Positions 16,589-26,062 are shown, numbered from the stretch's first letter. The stretch: DNA of 64,000 nucleotides from Psychrobacter sp. UBA3483 (GCF_002377905.1 NZ_DFQS01000005.1:1-64000), one strand, 5' to 3'. The notes: generated by a model from the sequence alone, not told the origin. Numbers and translations: made by a program.

Positions 16589-17653
16589 TTACACTAAACG
16601 CGCGCTAGCAAGTTCCGTCAGCTGATATAGCCCTTGGCGATAGCGGTTATCAGGTAAGCTGCTAAGCGCTTGCTGCGCCAGTTTGGTTTCCTCCAAGGCG
16701 CGCTGTTTACAATACTCAAGTGAGCCTGATTGACGGACGAGCTCAATAAGCTGCTCAGCGTTTGGGGTTTTACCCGTTTGCACCGCAAGGCGTAATTGCT
16801 CATAGCCTGCTTTATCGCTTTCTTTTAACAACTCAAGCGCTTTAATAGTAGGCAGTGTTGGTTTGCCTTCGGCAAGGTCATCGCCAAGGTTTTTACCCAT
16901 CACATCGCTATCGCCACTATAATCAAGTACATCGTCGACGATTTGAAAAGCGTTACCGAAATGCTGACCAAAATCAGCCAGCGCTTGCAGGTGCTCGGTT
17001 TTATTTTGCAAGATAGCAGCGCCTTGGGTCGCCATCATAAATAAGCGTGAGGTTTTGCCATCGATGATATTTAGGTAGTCTTGCTCCGTCGCTGCAGGAT
17101 TATGCTGATGTTGGAGTTGTAAGACTTCGCCCTCGGCAATATCACAGGTGCCATCGGAGAATACTTGTAATAAGGGCAGGCTCTGAAAACCAACCAATAG
17201 ATTAAAAGCGCGGGCAATTAAATAGTCACCGACCAGCACGGCAGTGGCATTGTCCCAAGTGGCATTGGCCGTTGGCTTACCACGGCGCTGACCTGATTCA
17301 TCAATCACATCATCGTGTACCAAAGTTGCTGTATGGAGCATCTCAGTAATCGCTGCCAAATGCATCGCTTGCTGTGAAGGCTCATCATTAAACATACGCG
17401 CGCACAATAAAGTAATCAGCGGGCGCATACGTTTGCCGCCAGCATTGATTACATGCTGTGAGACGCTCATCACCAGTTTCACTTTGGAGTTCAAACTACC
17501 AAAGACTTGCTTGTCCATAATCTCAAAATCGTCAGCAACGATGCTTTGGATGTCGGCATAGCTTAGCGTATCGGTAGAGCTTGGCGTAGTGGTTAAAACG
17601 TTTAAGGGAGTAGTCGATGTTACAGTGGCGTTAGATAAAGAGTTACTGGTCAT
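16589..17653 (-). CDS. ispB: Polyprenyl diphosphate synthase (octaprenyl type)
   Basis: A 354-residue trans-isoprenyl diphosphate synthase making the side chain of ubiquinone. Both Asp-rich motifs are present: DDVID (about 112-116, in LVHDDVIDES) and DDVLD (about 238, in QIVDDVLDYSGD). The GGKRMRP substrate-binding motif lies near residue 70. A Ser/Thr-rich N-terminal extension of about 30 residues precedes the core. It is divergent from rplU, as in many gamma-proteobacteria. Confidence 0.95.
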   Translation of the reverse strand: MTSNSLSNATVTSTTPLNVLTTTPSSTDTLSYADIQSIVADDFEIMDKQVFGSLNSKVKLVMSVSQHVINAGGKRMRPLITLLCARMFNDEPSQQAMHLAAITEMLHTATLVHDDVIDESGQRRGKPTANATWDNATAVLVGDYLIARAFNLLVGFQSLPLLQVFSDGTCDIAEGEVLQLQHQHNPAATEQDYLNIIDGKTSRLFMMATQGAAILQNKTEHLQALADFGQHFGNAFQIVDDVLDYSGDSDVMGKNLGDDLAEGKPTLPTIKALELLKESDKAGYEQLRLAVQTGKTPNAEQLIELVRQSGSLEYCKQRALEETKLAQQALSSLPDNRYRQGLYQLTELASARLV

Positions 17654-18262
17654 AATAAGTCGTCATACCAATGAAAAATGAGTTTGGATAGCGGTCTATT
17701 TATAATAATGCTTAAAGCAAATAATAGTTAAGCTAGCGTTTGACGCATAATAGCATAGCTGTCTGGGTCAATGGTTGATTTAAGTATAGCAAAAAGTAAG
17801 CCAGTGCTTATCATATAGCAGTGCATTGCTTATTTTATTTCTGGCTTTTTTAGAAGTTAATTGGTTAGATTTCTTTAATGAGGCGCTTATGTTAGAAATA
17901 TTTTATTGATAATAGTGGTTAATAAGGTTTATATTTAAAAAAAACTGTAAGTCACTGATTATATAAGCTATAATAACCGCTGTTGGATTTTAACCCATTC
18001 GCGTTTGATATAACATGCTTAAATAGAGAAAGTTGGTCTTAGCATCGGTAGCCGTTAGCTTTGTCAATTAAATTGATCGCTTTTTTAGAGAAGTATATCA
18101 ACCGATATGATTGTTATTACCACCTCGCAAAAACAAGAGGCGCGGCTTGCTTTTATGAGCAAAAAGCCGTAAAATCTTGCCTTTAATTTTTCCCTGTCGT
18201 GTTCGTTATCGAAGCGTTGATATAACATCAGCCACGGCACACGGGTTAAACGGAGTCAGACA
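17654..18262. other. Divergent promoter region between ispB and rplU (609 bp)
   Basis: Contains no gene I can support. A TATAAT at 17969-17974 with a weak -35 near 17946 could be an rplU promoter, giving an unusually long leader of about 280 bases. A 15-base motif (GCGTTtGATATAACAT) occurs twice, at 18001-18016 and 18214-18228. A GGCTTGC...GCAAAAAGCC hairpin near 18140-18172 could be part of a leader structure. Confidence 0.5.
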
Positions 18263-18574
18263 ATGTACGCAGTAATCAAAACTGGTGGTAAACAGCACCG
18301 TGTTGTGGTCGATGAGCTTTTAAAAGTTGAATTACTAAAAGCAGAAAAAGGCGAAACAATCAAATTTGAAGACGTATTGATGGTTGTTGACGGTGAAACT
18401 GTCAAAATCGGTCAACCTGTCGTTGAAGGCGCTAGCGTAGAAGTTGAAGTGGTTGAGCATGGTCGCGGCGAAAAAATCCGTATCATCAAACACAACCGTC
18501 GTAAGCATTATCACAAAGAGCAAGGTCACCGCCAATGGTATACCTTGTTAAAAATCAAAGCCATTAATGCCTAA
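18263..18574 (+). CDS. rplU: Ribosomal protein bL21
   Basis: A 103-residue 50S subunit protein. The start MYAVIKTGGKQHRV and the C-terminal part KHNRRKHYHKEQGHRQWYT (binds 23S rRNA) are diagnostic, and the length equals the family norm. It is followed by rpmA after 91 bp, the usual rplU-rpmA pair; no obg gene follows. Confidence 0.98.
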   Translation: MYAVIKTGGKQHRVVVDELLKVELLKAEKGETIKFEDVLMVVDGETVKIGQPVVEGASVEVEVVEHGRGEKIRIIKHNRRKHYHKEQGHRQWYTLLKIKAINA

Positions 18575-18665
18575 TTATTTACTTAGCAATGACTGCTAAA
18601 TAGCGCACTAAATGCTTAAGAGTTGTCGCATTAGCGATAAGTCACATTAACAAGGAGATTTTCTC

Positions 18666-18923
18666 ATGGCACATAAAAAAGCTGCCGGTTCGAGCCGTAA
18701 CGGTCGTGATTCAAACCCAAAAATGCTAGGCGTAAAAATCTTTGGTGGCCAAGCTATCACAGCTGGTAACATCATCGTTCGTCAACGTGGTACAGAATTC
18801 CACGCAGGCGAAGGCGTTGGTATGGGTCGTGACCATACTTTATTTGCACTAAATGACGGTGTGGTAAAGTTTGCGACCAAAGGTAAATTCAACCGTCGTT
18901 ATGTTATGGTTGAAAGCGCATAA
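18666..18923 (+). CDS. rpmA: Ribosomal protein bL27
   Basis: An 85-residue 50S subunit protein reaching the peptidyl transferase centre. The N-terminus MAHKKAAGSSRNGRDSNPK and motif GNIIVRQRGTEFHAG are the family signature. There is no N-terminal cleavage extension of the Firmicute type. A strong ribosome site (AAGGAG) precedes the ATG, and a clear terminator follows about 55 bp after the stop. Confidence 0.98.
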   Translation: MAHKKAAGSSRNGRDSNPKMLGVKIFGGQAITAGNIIVRQRGTEFHAGEGVGMGRDHTLFALNDGVVKFATKGKFNRRYVMVESA

Positions 18924-18978
18924 TTGCCCATCTAGATTATTTAGTTATTAACTAATATAATCCGATGACTAAAAAAAG

Positions 18979-19011
18979 CCCTTATTACCGTTTGGTAGTA
19001 AGGGTTTTTTT
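18979..19011 (+). terminator. Terminator of rplU-rpmA
   Basis: CCCTTATTACC (18979-18989) pairs with GGTAGTAAGGG (18994-19004) around a 4-base loop, followed by TTTTTTT. Confidence 0.92.
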
Positions 19012-19330
19012 ATGGTGCTAGGCTATTATTAAAAGCAGATTATTATATTAGCAATAGCTCGCAAACTGCTTTTAGATAACACTAATTTATATATAAAACA
19101 GACAACAAATAACAGTGAATGCTATGTAACGCTACTGGTTACAAGCGTGTATGGCAGCGGTAGTAATGATTGCAAATCATGACTAGGCGCGTAATAAAAA
19201 AACTGGCACACTGTCTGCATTGTTTACTGACGCCGAATTTATGGCGCGAGATAAGCACTTACTCGAAAACAAAAATTTTAATTAGAACATATTGTTTTTA
19301 TGCTATTTTGCATTTAAAAGAGGAATTATA
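19012..19330. other. Upstream region of lolA (about 320 bp)
   Basis: AT-rich, with no ORF I can support. It must carry the lolA promoter; a ribosome site AGAGGA lies at about 19319-19324. No further structure was recognised. Confidence 0.5.
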
Positions 19331-20017
19331 ATGACTGTATCAACGAAAAAGACCACTTTAAAACAAAAATTAATGGGCGGCGCTTTAACGGGCGTATTGA
19401 TGACTGCACTTGGAGTGGCAGCGCCGATGGTAGCATTGACCCAAACAGCAAGCGCTGCTCCTGCGGATAACTTAACGGCTGCTAAACGCTTAAATAAGCT
19501 ATTAAGTAATACCAAAAGTATGACGGCTAATTTTAGTCAAACCACCAAAGGCGCTAATAGTGGCACTTTTAGCGGTACCATGAGTGTTCAGCGTCCAAAT
19601 AACTTCCGCTGGGAAACCAAATCACCGTCAGAGCAGCTGATTGTGGCGAATGGTAGCTCAATGTGGGTTTATGACAAAGATTTGGAACAAGCGACCAAGC
19701 AAAATGTCGATAGTCAAGTAGGTAACACCCCAGCGTTATTGTTATCAGGTGACCCAAGTAAGATTGATAAAAACTTTAAAATTACCCAGCCTTATGCCAA
19801 TAAAAACTACTATGTGCTCTATCCAAAATCAGATAGCGCCAGTTTTAAGAGCTTATCGATGAGCTTTAGTGGTGGCAAACCTGTCATGATGGTATTGAAT
19901 GATACGCTAGGACAAACCACGACGATTAAGTTTAGTGGTATTAAAATGAACCCAAGTATCAATAGCAGTCAGTTTAAATTCACGCCGCCAAAAGGCGTTG
20001 ATATTATTAATCAATAA
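19331..20017 (+). CDS. lolA: Outer-membrane lipoprotein carrier protein LolA
   Basis: A 228-residue periplasmic chaperone that carries lipoproteins from LolCDE to LolB. It has an extended signal peptide (about residues 1-40, ending ASAAPA) and then the LolA fold. Family stretches NFRWETKSPSEQLIVANG and MWVYDKDLEQATKQ are present. I chose ATG 19331, which has AGAGGA at the right distance; the in-frame ATG at 19292 lacks one. It is a single gene followed by a bidirectional terminator. Confidence 0.93.
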   Translation: MTVSTKKTTLKQKLMGGALTGVLMTALGVAAPMVALTQTASAAPADNLTAAKRLNKLLSNTKSMTANFSQTTKGANSGTFSGTMSVQRPNNFRWETKSPSEQLIVANGSSMWVYDKDLEQATKQNVDSQVGNTPALLLSGDPSKIDKNFKITQPYANKNYYVLYPKSDSASFKSLSMSFSGGKPVMMVLNDTLGQTTTIKFSGIKMNPSINSSQFKFTPPKGVDIINQ

Positions 20018-20040
20018 TTCTTTTACCGATCAACCCTATA

Positions 20041-20074
20041 AAAAAGGACACGCTTATAAAGCGTGTCCTTTTTT
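20041..20074. terminator. Bidirectional terminator between lolA and scpB
   Basis: AAAAAGGACACGCT pairs with AGCGTGTCCTTTTT around a short loop, with A and T tracts on the two sides serving both convergent genes. Confidence 0.92.
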
Positions 20075-20130
20075 ACTGCTATAAGTATATACAGATTTTA
20101 CTGTAATAGATTTAAGATAATGACTTGGTA

Positions 20131-20676
20131 CTAAGACAAAGCTTTGATAGCTTCCATATCAGGCAGTGGCGGCAGCTCATCTAAATTGGTCAATCCAAAC
20201 GCATCTAAAAATTGCGCTGTAGTATGTAGCAGTGCAGGGCGCCCCAAGGTTTCTTTATAACCTTTCTCTTCAATCCATCCCTTATCAAACAGTTGACGCA
20301 AGATATTACTCGATAGTGTCACACCGCGCACGTGCTCGATGTCACTGCGGGTCACTGGCTGCTTATAAGCAATCACACTCAGTGTCTCAAGTAAGGCTTG
20401 GCTAAGGCGCTCTTGACGCTGCGGGAATACGCGCTGAATTAACGGACTATAGCTATCTGCGATTTGTAGCCGATAACCACTGGCCGTCTGATGCAAGCTT
20501 AATACACCCGTATCCAAGCGCTGCTGTAATAATGCCAAAGCTTGTTTGAGATCTTTGCTAGACACAGACAAGTGCTTCTTTAAATCATGAGCGGTGAGTG
20601 GTGCTTCAGAGGCATGCAGCAGCACTTCAATATGTTTACTCATTTCTTCTAAATCTTGATGCTGCGTATCTGTCAT
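20131..20676 (-). CDS. scpB: Segregation and condensation protein B
   Basis: A 181-residue winged-helix partner of the SMC-ScpA complex for chromosome compaction. Two winged-helix units are suggested; the motif ETLSVIAYKQPVTRSDIEHVRG and GRPALLHTTAQFLDAFGL are diagnostic of ScpB. I chose ATG 20676 with GAGA upstream. A GTG at 20712 is in frame and would overlap the end of scpA by 13 bp. It is the last gene of a trpS-scpA-scpB operon. Confidence 0.93.
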   Translation of the reverse strand: MTDTQHQDLEEMSKHIEVLLHASEAPLTAHDLKKHLSVSSKDLKQALALLQQRLDTGVLSLHQTASGYRLQIADSYSPLIQRVFPQRQERLSQALLETLSVIAYKQPVTRSDIEHVRGVTLSSNILRQLFDKGWIEEKGYKETLGRPALLHTTAQFLDAFGLTNLDELPPLPDMEAIKALS

Positions 20677-20699
20677 TGTACTGTTCTCTATTAAAACCC

Positions 20700-21629
20700 T
20701 TAAGCCAACCACTGTAACGTTAATTGTCCTATATGGCAGTCTACTGTAGACTGATTGTCAGCAGCTGGTTGGCGCTCTGAATGATTATTTACGACACCAA
20801 CCAACTGCCGTTTCATCAGCTCAAGTACCGCGACAAAACTGACTACAACGCCTATCTTACCTTGGGATTTATCCAGCAGCTCATAAAACGAGCGCGCACC
20901 ATCCGTGCTTAGCTGTCTGCTAATACTGGCGATACGATCAGAAAGGGGCACGGCATCAACTTTGATATTATGCATTTGATAATCAGGCTGCAGCTGCATT
21001 TTAAATAGGCTATCAATCAATAAGTTTGGCGAGTAATTAGGCAGTTCGGCACTCATAATCTCTTGGCTGGGCATACTAACCAGCGCCAAAAACACATCGC
21101 GCTCAAGACGCACCAGATTGTCCAAACGTTGACTGGCCACTTTGATTTGCGCATATTCTTCAAGGCGTTCAATCAGCTCAGCTTTTGGGTCACGCTCATC
21201 GCTTGGCGTTTCGGGCTTTGGTAGTAGCAGCTCGGTCTTAATGGCAATCAAGGTCGACGCCATCAGCAGATAGTCACCCGCCAATTCAAAATGTTCGGTA
21301 TCCAGCTCACCGATATAAGCCAAATACTGCTCAGTAATCGGCAATATCGGCATTTGGGTGAGATCGACATTGTTCTTTTTGACCAGATATAATAAGAAAT
21401 CTAAGGGTCCAGCAAATTGCTCAAGCCAAATGGCAAAGGCTTGCGGTGGTACATAGAGATCTTCTGGTAGATGCTGCACCGGCGTCTGATAAATACGCAG
21501 CGCCATATCATTATTGATTGAAATACGATGTTTGCCATTGCTATTCATAAATTTAGCGTTTTCATGCGCGCTTACGGAAAACGCGGCCTTTGGTAAAGCC
21601 GCTGTTTTATTTTTCAATACTGTCTGCAC
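20700..21629 (-). CDS. scpA: Segregation and condensation protein A
   Basis: A kleisin of 309 residues that bridges SMC heads and binds ScpB. The family core begins near residue 60 with FAIWLEQFAGPLDFLLYLVKK and includes YLLMASTLIAIKTELLLPKP. The first 40 residues are not conserved. The called start is a GTG at 21629; an ATG at 21548 (28th codon) is a reasonable alternative. It starts 45 bp after trpS. Confidence 0.92.
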   Translation of the reverse strand: MQTVLKNKTAALPKAAFSVSAHENAKFMNSNGKHRISINNDMALRIYQTPVQHLPEDLYVPPQAFAIWLEQFAGPLDFLLYLVKKNNVDLTQMPILPITEQYLAYIGELDTEHFELAGDYLLMASTLIAIKTELLLPKPETPSDERDPKAELIERLEEYAQIKVASQRLDNLVRLERDVFLALVSMPSQEIMSAELPNYSPNLLIDSLFKMQLQPDYQMHNIKVDAVPLSDRIASISRQLSTDGARSFYELLDKSQGKIGVVVSFVAVLELMKRQLVGVVNNHSERQPAADNQSTVDCHIGQLTLQWLA

Positions 21630-21674
21630 CTTTAGCGGCCGCCCTGATTACTGTGAGTAAAAGCAATCAAAGAC

Positions 21675-22754
21675 TTACTTAAGCTTAGCAAGGGGGCGAA
21701 TACCAATAGCGCGGCGCGTCTTATCGAGCTGTTTACGGCTATGGCGACGGGCCTTTTCTGCGCCCATTTGTAAGATTTCTTCTAGCTCTTTTGGATTGGC
21801 CATCAGTTCCTCATAACGAGCACGGAATGGGGCAATCTCGCTATTGATTTTATCAAACAATGCTTGCTTGGCATCGCCCCAGCCAATACCAGCTGTATAT
21901 TGATCACGCATATCAGCAACCTCCGCAGACGTTGCAAAGGCTTTATAAATCTCAAAGAGTGCAGAATCATCAGGGTCTTTTGGTTCAGCAGGCAACTGCG
22001 AGTTAGTCACAATTTTCATGATGGCCTTATGCATCTGCTTTTCAGGGCTGACTTGCGGATTAGGCTCACCAAATAAAGGAATGGTGTTGCCATAGCTCTT
22101 GCTCATTTTGCGACCATCAAGACCAGTGAGCAGCGGGATATCTTCATCAACAACCGCTGATGGTAAGGTAAAGAGAGGTTTGTAGCGATGGTTAAATGTA
22201 CCAGCGATATCACGGGCCATCTCGATATGCTGTACTTGGTCACGTCCGACAGGCACATGGGTGGCATTAAACATCAAGATATCGGCTGCCATGAGCACTG
22301 GATAGCCGAATAGACCCATATTGATCCCTTGATCTGGATCAACGTCGGCTTTTTCGGTATTGATATCGACTGCCGCCTTATAAGCGTGCGCGCGGTTCAT
22401 TAGACCTTTTGCGCATGAGCAATTTAAAATCCACGCCAGCTCTGGAATCTCTGGTACATCAGATTGACGATAAAAGGTCACGCGCTCAGGGTCAAGGCCA
22501 CAGGCAATCCATGTCGCGGCAATAATTTTGGTCGATTCATGAATAACAGCAGGGTCATAACAGCCGATAATGCCATGATAATCTGCCAAAAAGAAAAACG
22601 CCTCATCATCACTGTCTTCAATCGATTGAATGGCTGGGCGAATAGCACCAACGTAATTACCTAAATGCGGAATGCCCGTTGGTTTGATGCCGGTTAGGAT
22701 ACGTTTACTTTCTTGTTTAGAACTGTCTACAGCTGCGTCAGTTTGAGTACTCAT
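21675..22754 (-). CDS. trpS: Tryptophanyl-tRNA synthetase
   Basis: A 359-residue class I aminoacyl-tRNA synthetase. The HIGH-like signature is PTGIPHLGNYVGA (about residues 25-40), and the KMSKS loop is GRKMSKSYGN (about 213-222). The motif VGRDQVQHIEMARDIA is typical of TrpRS. It is somewhat longer than the E. coli form (334) because of an N-terminal extension. It is first in the trpS-scpA-scpB operon. Confidence 0.97.
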   Translation of the reverse strand: MSTQTDAAVDSSKQESKRILTGIKPTGIPHLGNYVGAIRPAIQSIEDSDDEAFFFLADYHGIIGCYDPAVIHESTKIIAATWIACGLDPERVTFYRQSDVPEIPELAWILNCSCAKGLMNRAHAYKAAVDINTEKADVDPDQGINMGLFGYPVLMAADILMFNATHVPVGRDQVQHIEMARDIAGTFNHRYKPLFTLPSAVVDEDIPLLTGLDGRKMSKSYGNTIPLFGEPNPQVSPEKQMHKAIMKIVTNSQLPAEPKDPDDSALFEIYKAFATSAEVADMRDQYTAGIGWGDAKQALFDKINSEIAPFRARYEELMANPKELEEILQMGAEKARRHSRKQLDKTRRAIGIRPLAKLK

Positions 22755-22854
22755 GAAAAATCCGTTATTTTATTTCTCACATCGTTATTTATGCAGGTGA
22801 GTTATTGATATGAGTGAGTTATTAAAATAGATAAGTTATCGAGGTAAATAATAG

Positions 22855-22873
22855 AGCTGATAAAATATCAGCT
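22855..22873. other. Short palindrome between lpxL-like gene and trpS
   Basis: AGCTGATA (22855-22862) and TATCAGCT (22866-22873) form an 8-bp perfect stem with a 3-base loop. It lies after the acyltransferase stop and before the trpS start on the minus strand. There is no clean U-tract, so its role as a terminator or operator is uncertain. Confidence 0.4.
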
Positions 22874-22918
22874 GCAAAGTATAGCAAATTTTGTAGCTAT
22901 TTTTTGGGTAATCAAAAC

Positions 22919-24022
22919 CTACTTATAAATATCGGTACGACCGTTAGGGCCATTTTTGAAGCGACGATGGAACCACATCCACTGGGTAGGATCGATACGA
23001 ATCAATCCTTCTAGCACCTCATTAACGCGTGTTGCATCGGCAATCTCGTCATCGCTCGGATAGTTCTCCAGCTCTGGCGTAATGGTCAGATGATAATGCG
23101 GACGTTTGCCTCGCGGCAGGTTATCAGGTGTTTGCCGATAAGTATGCAGCGCCATGAGTGCTGGTGGGTTTTGCTTGTTACCCAACTTTGCCATCCGCCG
23201 AGAAGCGGTAATAGTAGCGGCGGGCACACCAAAGAACGGCGCCATGACACCTTGCTTGAGACCATAATCTTGGTCAGGTGAGTACCAAATCACGTGCTTA
23301 GCTTTAATAGAATTAACAAGGCTACGCATGTCACGGCTGGCAATCTGCTTACCAAAAATCTTAGTACGTCCGTTATAAATGAACCAATCAAGAAGCGGGT
23401 TATTTTGCGGGCGGTACATACAATCGGTGGCAAAAAACTGCGTGCAGAGCATGCCGCCAAGATCGAGCATCGTATAATGGGCCCCAAGTAAAATCACAGG
23501 TCGACCTTGGTTTTGGGCATTTACTAGGTGCTGTAAGCCCGAGATAGACACCGTACGGGTAAAAATATTAGGACGATACCAAGCGCATAAGGTTTCAAAC
23601 ACCCCAATACCTTGATTGACAAACACTTGCTTTGCCATCAACTCGCGCTCAGCTTCGGGCTTTTCTGGAAAAGCCAGTCTTAAGTTAATCAAGGTATCAC
23701 GCCTGCGCGAGCCGGCTAGTTTATAGATTGAAATACCCAGTTTACGACCCAGCCAAAACTGCCAACGCAGTGGCAGATATATCATCGGCATGATAATTGC
23801 CAATAACAGCCAGATACCCCAATATTGCGGCAATAAAAACTGCCATTGAAAGGGTTTTTTTTCTGCTTGCGCTGTTTGCTTATGCGTTTGCGTAATTGTA
23901 GGCATACCAGCAGGAATGGCGGGCGACTTAGCCATCTCGCTCTGTTTATTATGCTTACCTACAGGCGGTGGCATATCCGTTTTCGGTGGTTTACTAGGAT
24001 CGTATTGTTCGGGGGCTTTCAT
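22919..24022 (-). CDS. lpxL: Lipid A biosynthesis lauroyl-type acyltransferase (LpxL/HtrB family)
   Basis: A 367-residue inner-membrane enzyme that adds a secondary acyl chain to Kdo-lipid IVA. One membrane segment (about 70-90) precedes the catalytic domain with the HX4D motif (GAHYTMLDLGG, about 181-186). The MYRPQNNPLLDWFIYNGR and WYSPDQDYG elements of the family are present. The C-terminus ends with WMWFHRRFKNGP, which is diagnostic. A Pro/Lys-rich cytoplasmic N-terminal extension of about 60 residues is unusual. LpxL versus LpxM cannot be settled here. Confidence 0.92.
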   Translation of the reverse strand: MKAPEQYDPSKPPKTDMPPPVGKHNKQSEMAKSPAIPAGMPTITQTHKQTAQAEKKPFQWQFLLPQYWGIWLLLAIIMPMIYLPLRWQFWLGRKLGISIYKLAGSRRRDTLINLRLAFPEKPEAERELMAKQVFVNQGIGVFETLCAWYRPNIFTRTVSISGLQHLVNAQNQGRPVILLGAHYTMLDLGGMLCTQFFATDCMYRPQNNPLLDWFIYNGRTKIFGKQIASRDMRSLVNSIKAKHVIWYSPDQDYGLKQGVMAPFFGVPAATITASRRMAKLGNKQNPPALMALHTYRQTPDNLPRGKRPHYHLTITPELENYPSDDEIADATRVNEVLEGLIRIDPTQWMWFHRRFKNGPNGRTDIYK

Positions 24023-24188
24023 AATGAGGACAGGGTAATAAAAGTTACTATTATGATGGGGGAGCGCGGCTAAGTTTGCAAGCAGGTTTTAATAAAGTAA
24101 CGACAACAAAAACTAAGCGTTTTTAAACGACGCGGCAGATTAGCGAATTATCTTCCATTTAAACAATAGCACTAAAAAATAGCCATAA

Positions 24189-24226
24189 AAAAACCTTATA
24201 AACTGAGACCAGCTTATAAGGTTTTG
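24189..24226 (-). terminator. Terminator of rplM-rpsI
   Basis: AAACCTTATAA pairs with TTATAAGGTTT around an 11-12 base loop. On the minus strand it is followed by TTTTTTTA, about 80 bp past rpsI. Confidence 0.85.
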
Positions 24227-24308
24227 CAAATCTACTCTTTTGCTTAATACTGCTGCAGCGACTCTGAGAAAAAGAAGACAACAGTAAAAAGGGAAGAGAT
24301 AGCTTTGA

Positions 24309-24695
24309 TTAACGTTTTGAGAATTGTGGACGTTTACGTGCTTTACGTAGACCCAATTTCTTACGTTCAACTTGACGTGAGTCACGAGTAACAAAGCCAG
24401 CTGCTTTTAGAGCAGGTTTGTTGGCTTCGTCAAGCTCAATCAATGCACGCGTGATGCCGTGACGGATTGCGCCTGCTTGACCACTGATACCGCCACCTTT
24501 TACAGTGATATATAAGTCATAAGCAGTAGGTGATTCAAGTAGTTCTAAAGGCTGACGAACAACCATGCGCGATGTTTCGCGGCTGAAGTATTCATCAAGT
24601 GGTTTGCCGTTAACAACAATGCTACCAGTACCTTTCGCTAGAAAGACACGAGCGGTAGAAGTTTTGCGACGACCAGTTCCGTAATTGCGTTCCAT
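24309..24695 (-). CDS. rpsI: Ribosomal protein uS9
   Basis: A 128-residue 30S protein. GTGRRKTSTARVFL at the start, the middle motif GGGISGQAGAIRHGI and the C-terminal tail LRKARKRPQFSKR, whose last residues reach the P-site tRNA, are all diagnostic. It lies 10 bp after rplM in the universal rplM-rpsI operon. Confidence 0.98.
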   Translation of the reverse strand: MERNYGTGRRKTSTARVFLAKGTGSIVVNGKPLDEYFSRETSRMVVRQPLELLESPTAYDLYITVKGGGISGQAGAIRHGITRALIELDEANKPALKAAGFVTRDSRQVERKKLGLRKARKRPQFSKR

Positions 24696-24705
24696 AAGTA
24701 TATCC

Positions 24706-25134
24706 TTAGATGTCTAGTTCTTTAGGTTGCTGAGCTTCATGTGGATGTTCTGTACCCGCATATAGTTTCAGCTTTTTGATCATCGCGTAGCCAAGAGGAC
24801 CTTTTGGAAGCATACCCTTAACCGCTTTATGTAGAACATCTTCAGGCTTATGTGCAATCAGCTTGGTGAAGTTGGTTTCTTTAATACCGCCTGGGTAACC
24901 ACTGTGACGATAGTACTTTTTATCTTGCGCTTTTTTGCCCGTTACCGCGATTTTTTCTGCGTTGATAACAACGATAAAATCACCAGTATCTACGTGCGGC
25001 GTATAACAAGTCTTGTGCTTGCCACGTAAGCGACTAGCGATTTCAGTAGCTAAGCGACCAAGGGTTTTGCCGTCAGCATCTACGACATACCAGTCATGGG
25101 TCACTTCAGCTGGTTTTGCACTAAGTGTTTTCAT
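24706..25134 (-). CDS. rplM: Ribosomal protein uL13
   Basis: A 142-residue 50S assembly protein, the same length as E. coli L13. It shows WYVVDADGKTLGRLATEIA near the start and GMLPKGPLG in the C-terminal half. It is the first gene of the rplM-rpsI operon with a strong sigma-70 promoter upstream on the minus strand. Confidence 0.98.
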   Translation of the reverse strand: MKTLSAKPAEVTHDWYVVDADGKTLGRLATEIASRLRGKHKTCYTPHVDTGDFIVVINAEKIAVTGKKAQDKKYYRHSGYPGGIKETNFTKLIAHKPEDVLHKAVKGMLPKGPLGYAMIKKLKLYAGTEHPHEAQQPKELDI

Positions 25135-25204
25135 GATAAAACCTTAAAATTAGAATTCGTTGAGAGTTTAGCTGGGAACGGGGCTCTCAAAAAACAGACT
25201 GCAC

Positions 25205-25233
25205 ATTATAAGCAGTAGCGCCTACGCTTGCAA
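25205..25233 (-). promoter_or_regulatory. Sigma-70 promoter of rplM-rpsI
   Basis: On the minus strand TTGCAA (-35, 25228-25233) and TATAAT (-10, 25205-25210) are separated by exactly 17 bp. The predicted leader is about 65 bases. Confidence 0.8.
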
Positions 25234-25345
25234 GCTGCATTGGGGTTTATTTTCGCCTTATATACATTAAACTGCAGCGTTGGCCAGTTTTTTAGCGGTT
25301 TTAAACATTTGTAAATTTTGTTAATGGCTTTCGTTAACCCGACAA

Positions 25346-26062
25346 TTATGACGCTGAAAGCTGATAAAGTCCAGCGACAACTTGCCCAACTTTGTTCTGT
25401 TTTAGGCACTCAAAACTTATCAAGCTTTGCATTATCTCTGCTGGCGGCTCAGCGCTTTCGTTGATACTTGCTACCAATTGATCCAGTTGTAGGGTTAAAT
25501 CTTTATCCGCCTCTAAATAAATCAGCGTTTCTGTGCTGATTAGAGACTGATTAATGAGCGCTGTCAAAATCGGCTGCCACAAATCTTGCGCATAGGGCGG
25601 ATCGATAAAGACGATATCAAAATGCCGCTGTATTGTTTGATTTTGCGTCAAAACCTGCTCAGCTGTGCCTTGAATAATTTGATACATAGGAGGCTCTAAG
25701 CGTAAGTTCTCAGCACTTTTGCGCAGCATAGTGACTTGCGCCGGATTTACTTCGATAAAGGTAGTATGAGCCGCGCCACGTGATAAGGCTTCAAAGCCTA
25801 AAACGCCGCTACCAGCGCAGCTATCAAGTACTTTAGCGTCATGAATATCGCCAATCAACCAATTAAATAAAGTCTCACGCAGGCGATCTGGTGTCGGGCG
25901 CAAACCTTCGGCATCGATGAAACTCACAATACGGCGTTTATACTGCCCGCCGATAATACGTACGTCACCCGCTGCGGCCTGTTTCGCATGATGGTTGTTA
26001 TTTTGCCAACGACTTTTCAAAGATTTTTTCATAGTGTTTTTTAGGTATTGCCTTTCGTTCAT
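25346..26062 (-). CDS. rsmD: 16S rRNA (guanine(966)-N2)-methyltransferase
   Basis: A 238-residue SAM-dependent methyltransferase acting on G966 of 16S rRNA during 30S assembly. It shows RIIGGQYKRR, then LRPTPDRLRETLFNWL, the SAM motif LDSCAGSGVLGFEALSRGA and the catalytic FIDPPYA (about 151-157). An ATG at 26032 is an alternative start, since the first 30 residues are not conserved. It follows mrdA by about 50 bp. Confidence 0.93.
   Translation of the reverse strand: MNERQYLKNTMKKSLKSRWQNNNHHAKQAAAGDVRIIGGQYKRRIVSFIDAEGLRPTPDRLRETLFNWLIGDIHDAKVLDSCAGSGVLGFEALSRGAAHTTFIEVNPAQVTMLRKSAENLRLEPPMYQIIQGTAEQVLTQNQTIQRHFDIVFIDPPYAQDLWQPILTALINQSLISTETLIYLEADKDLTLQLDQLVASINESAEPPAEIMQSLISFECLKQNKVGQVVAGLYQLSAS

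Noticed and set aside
25206..25409. Minus-strand ORF of 67 codons after rsmD
   Set aside because: Overlaps the end of rsmD and the rplM promoter; no conserved feature.
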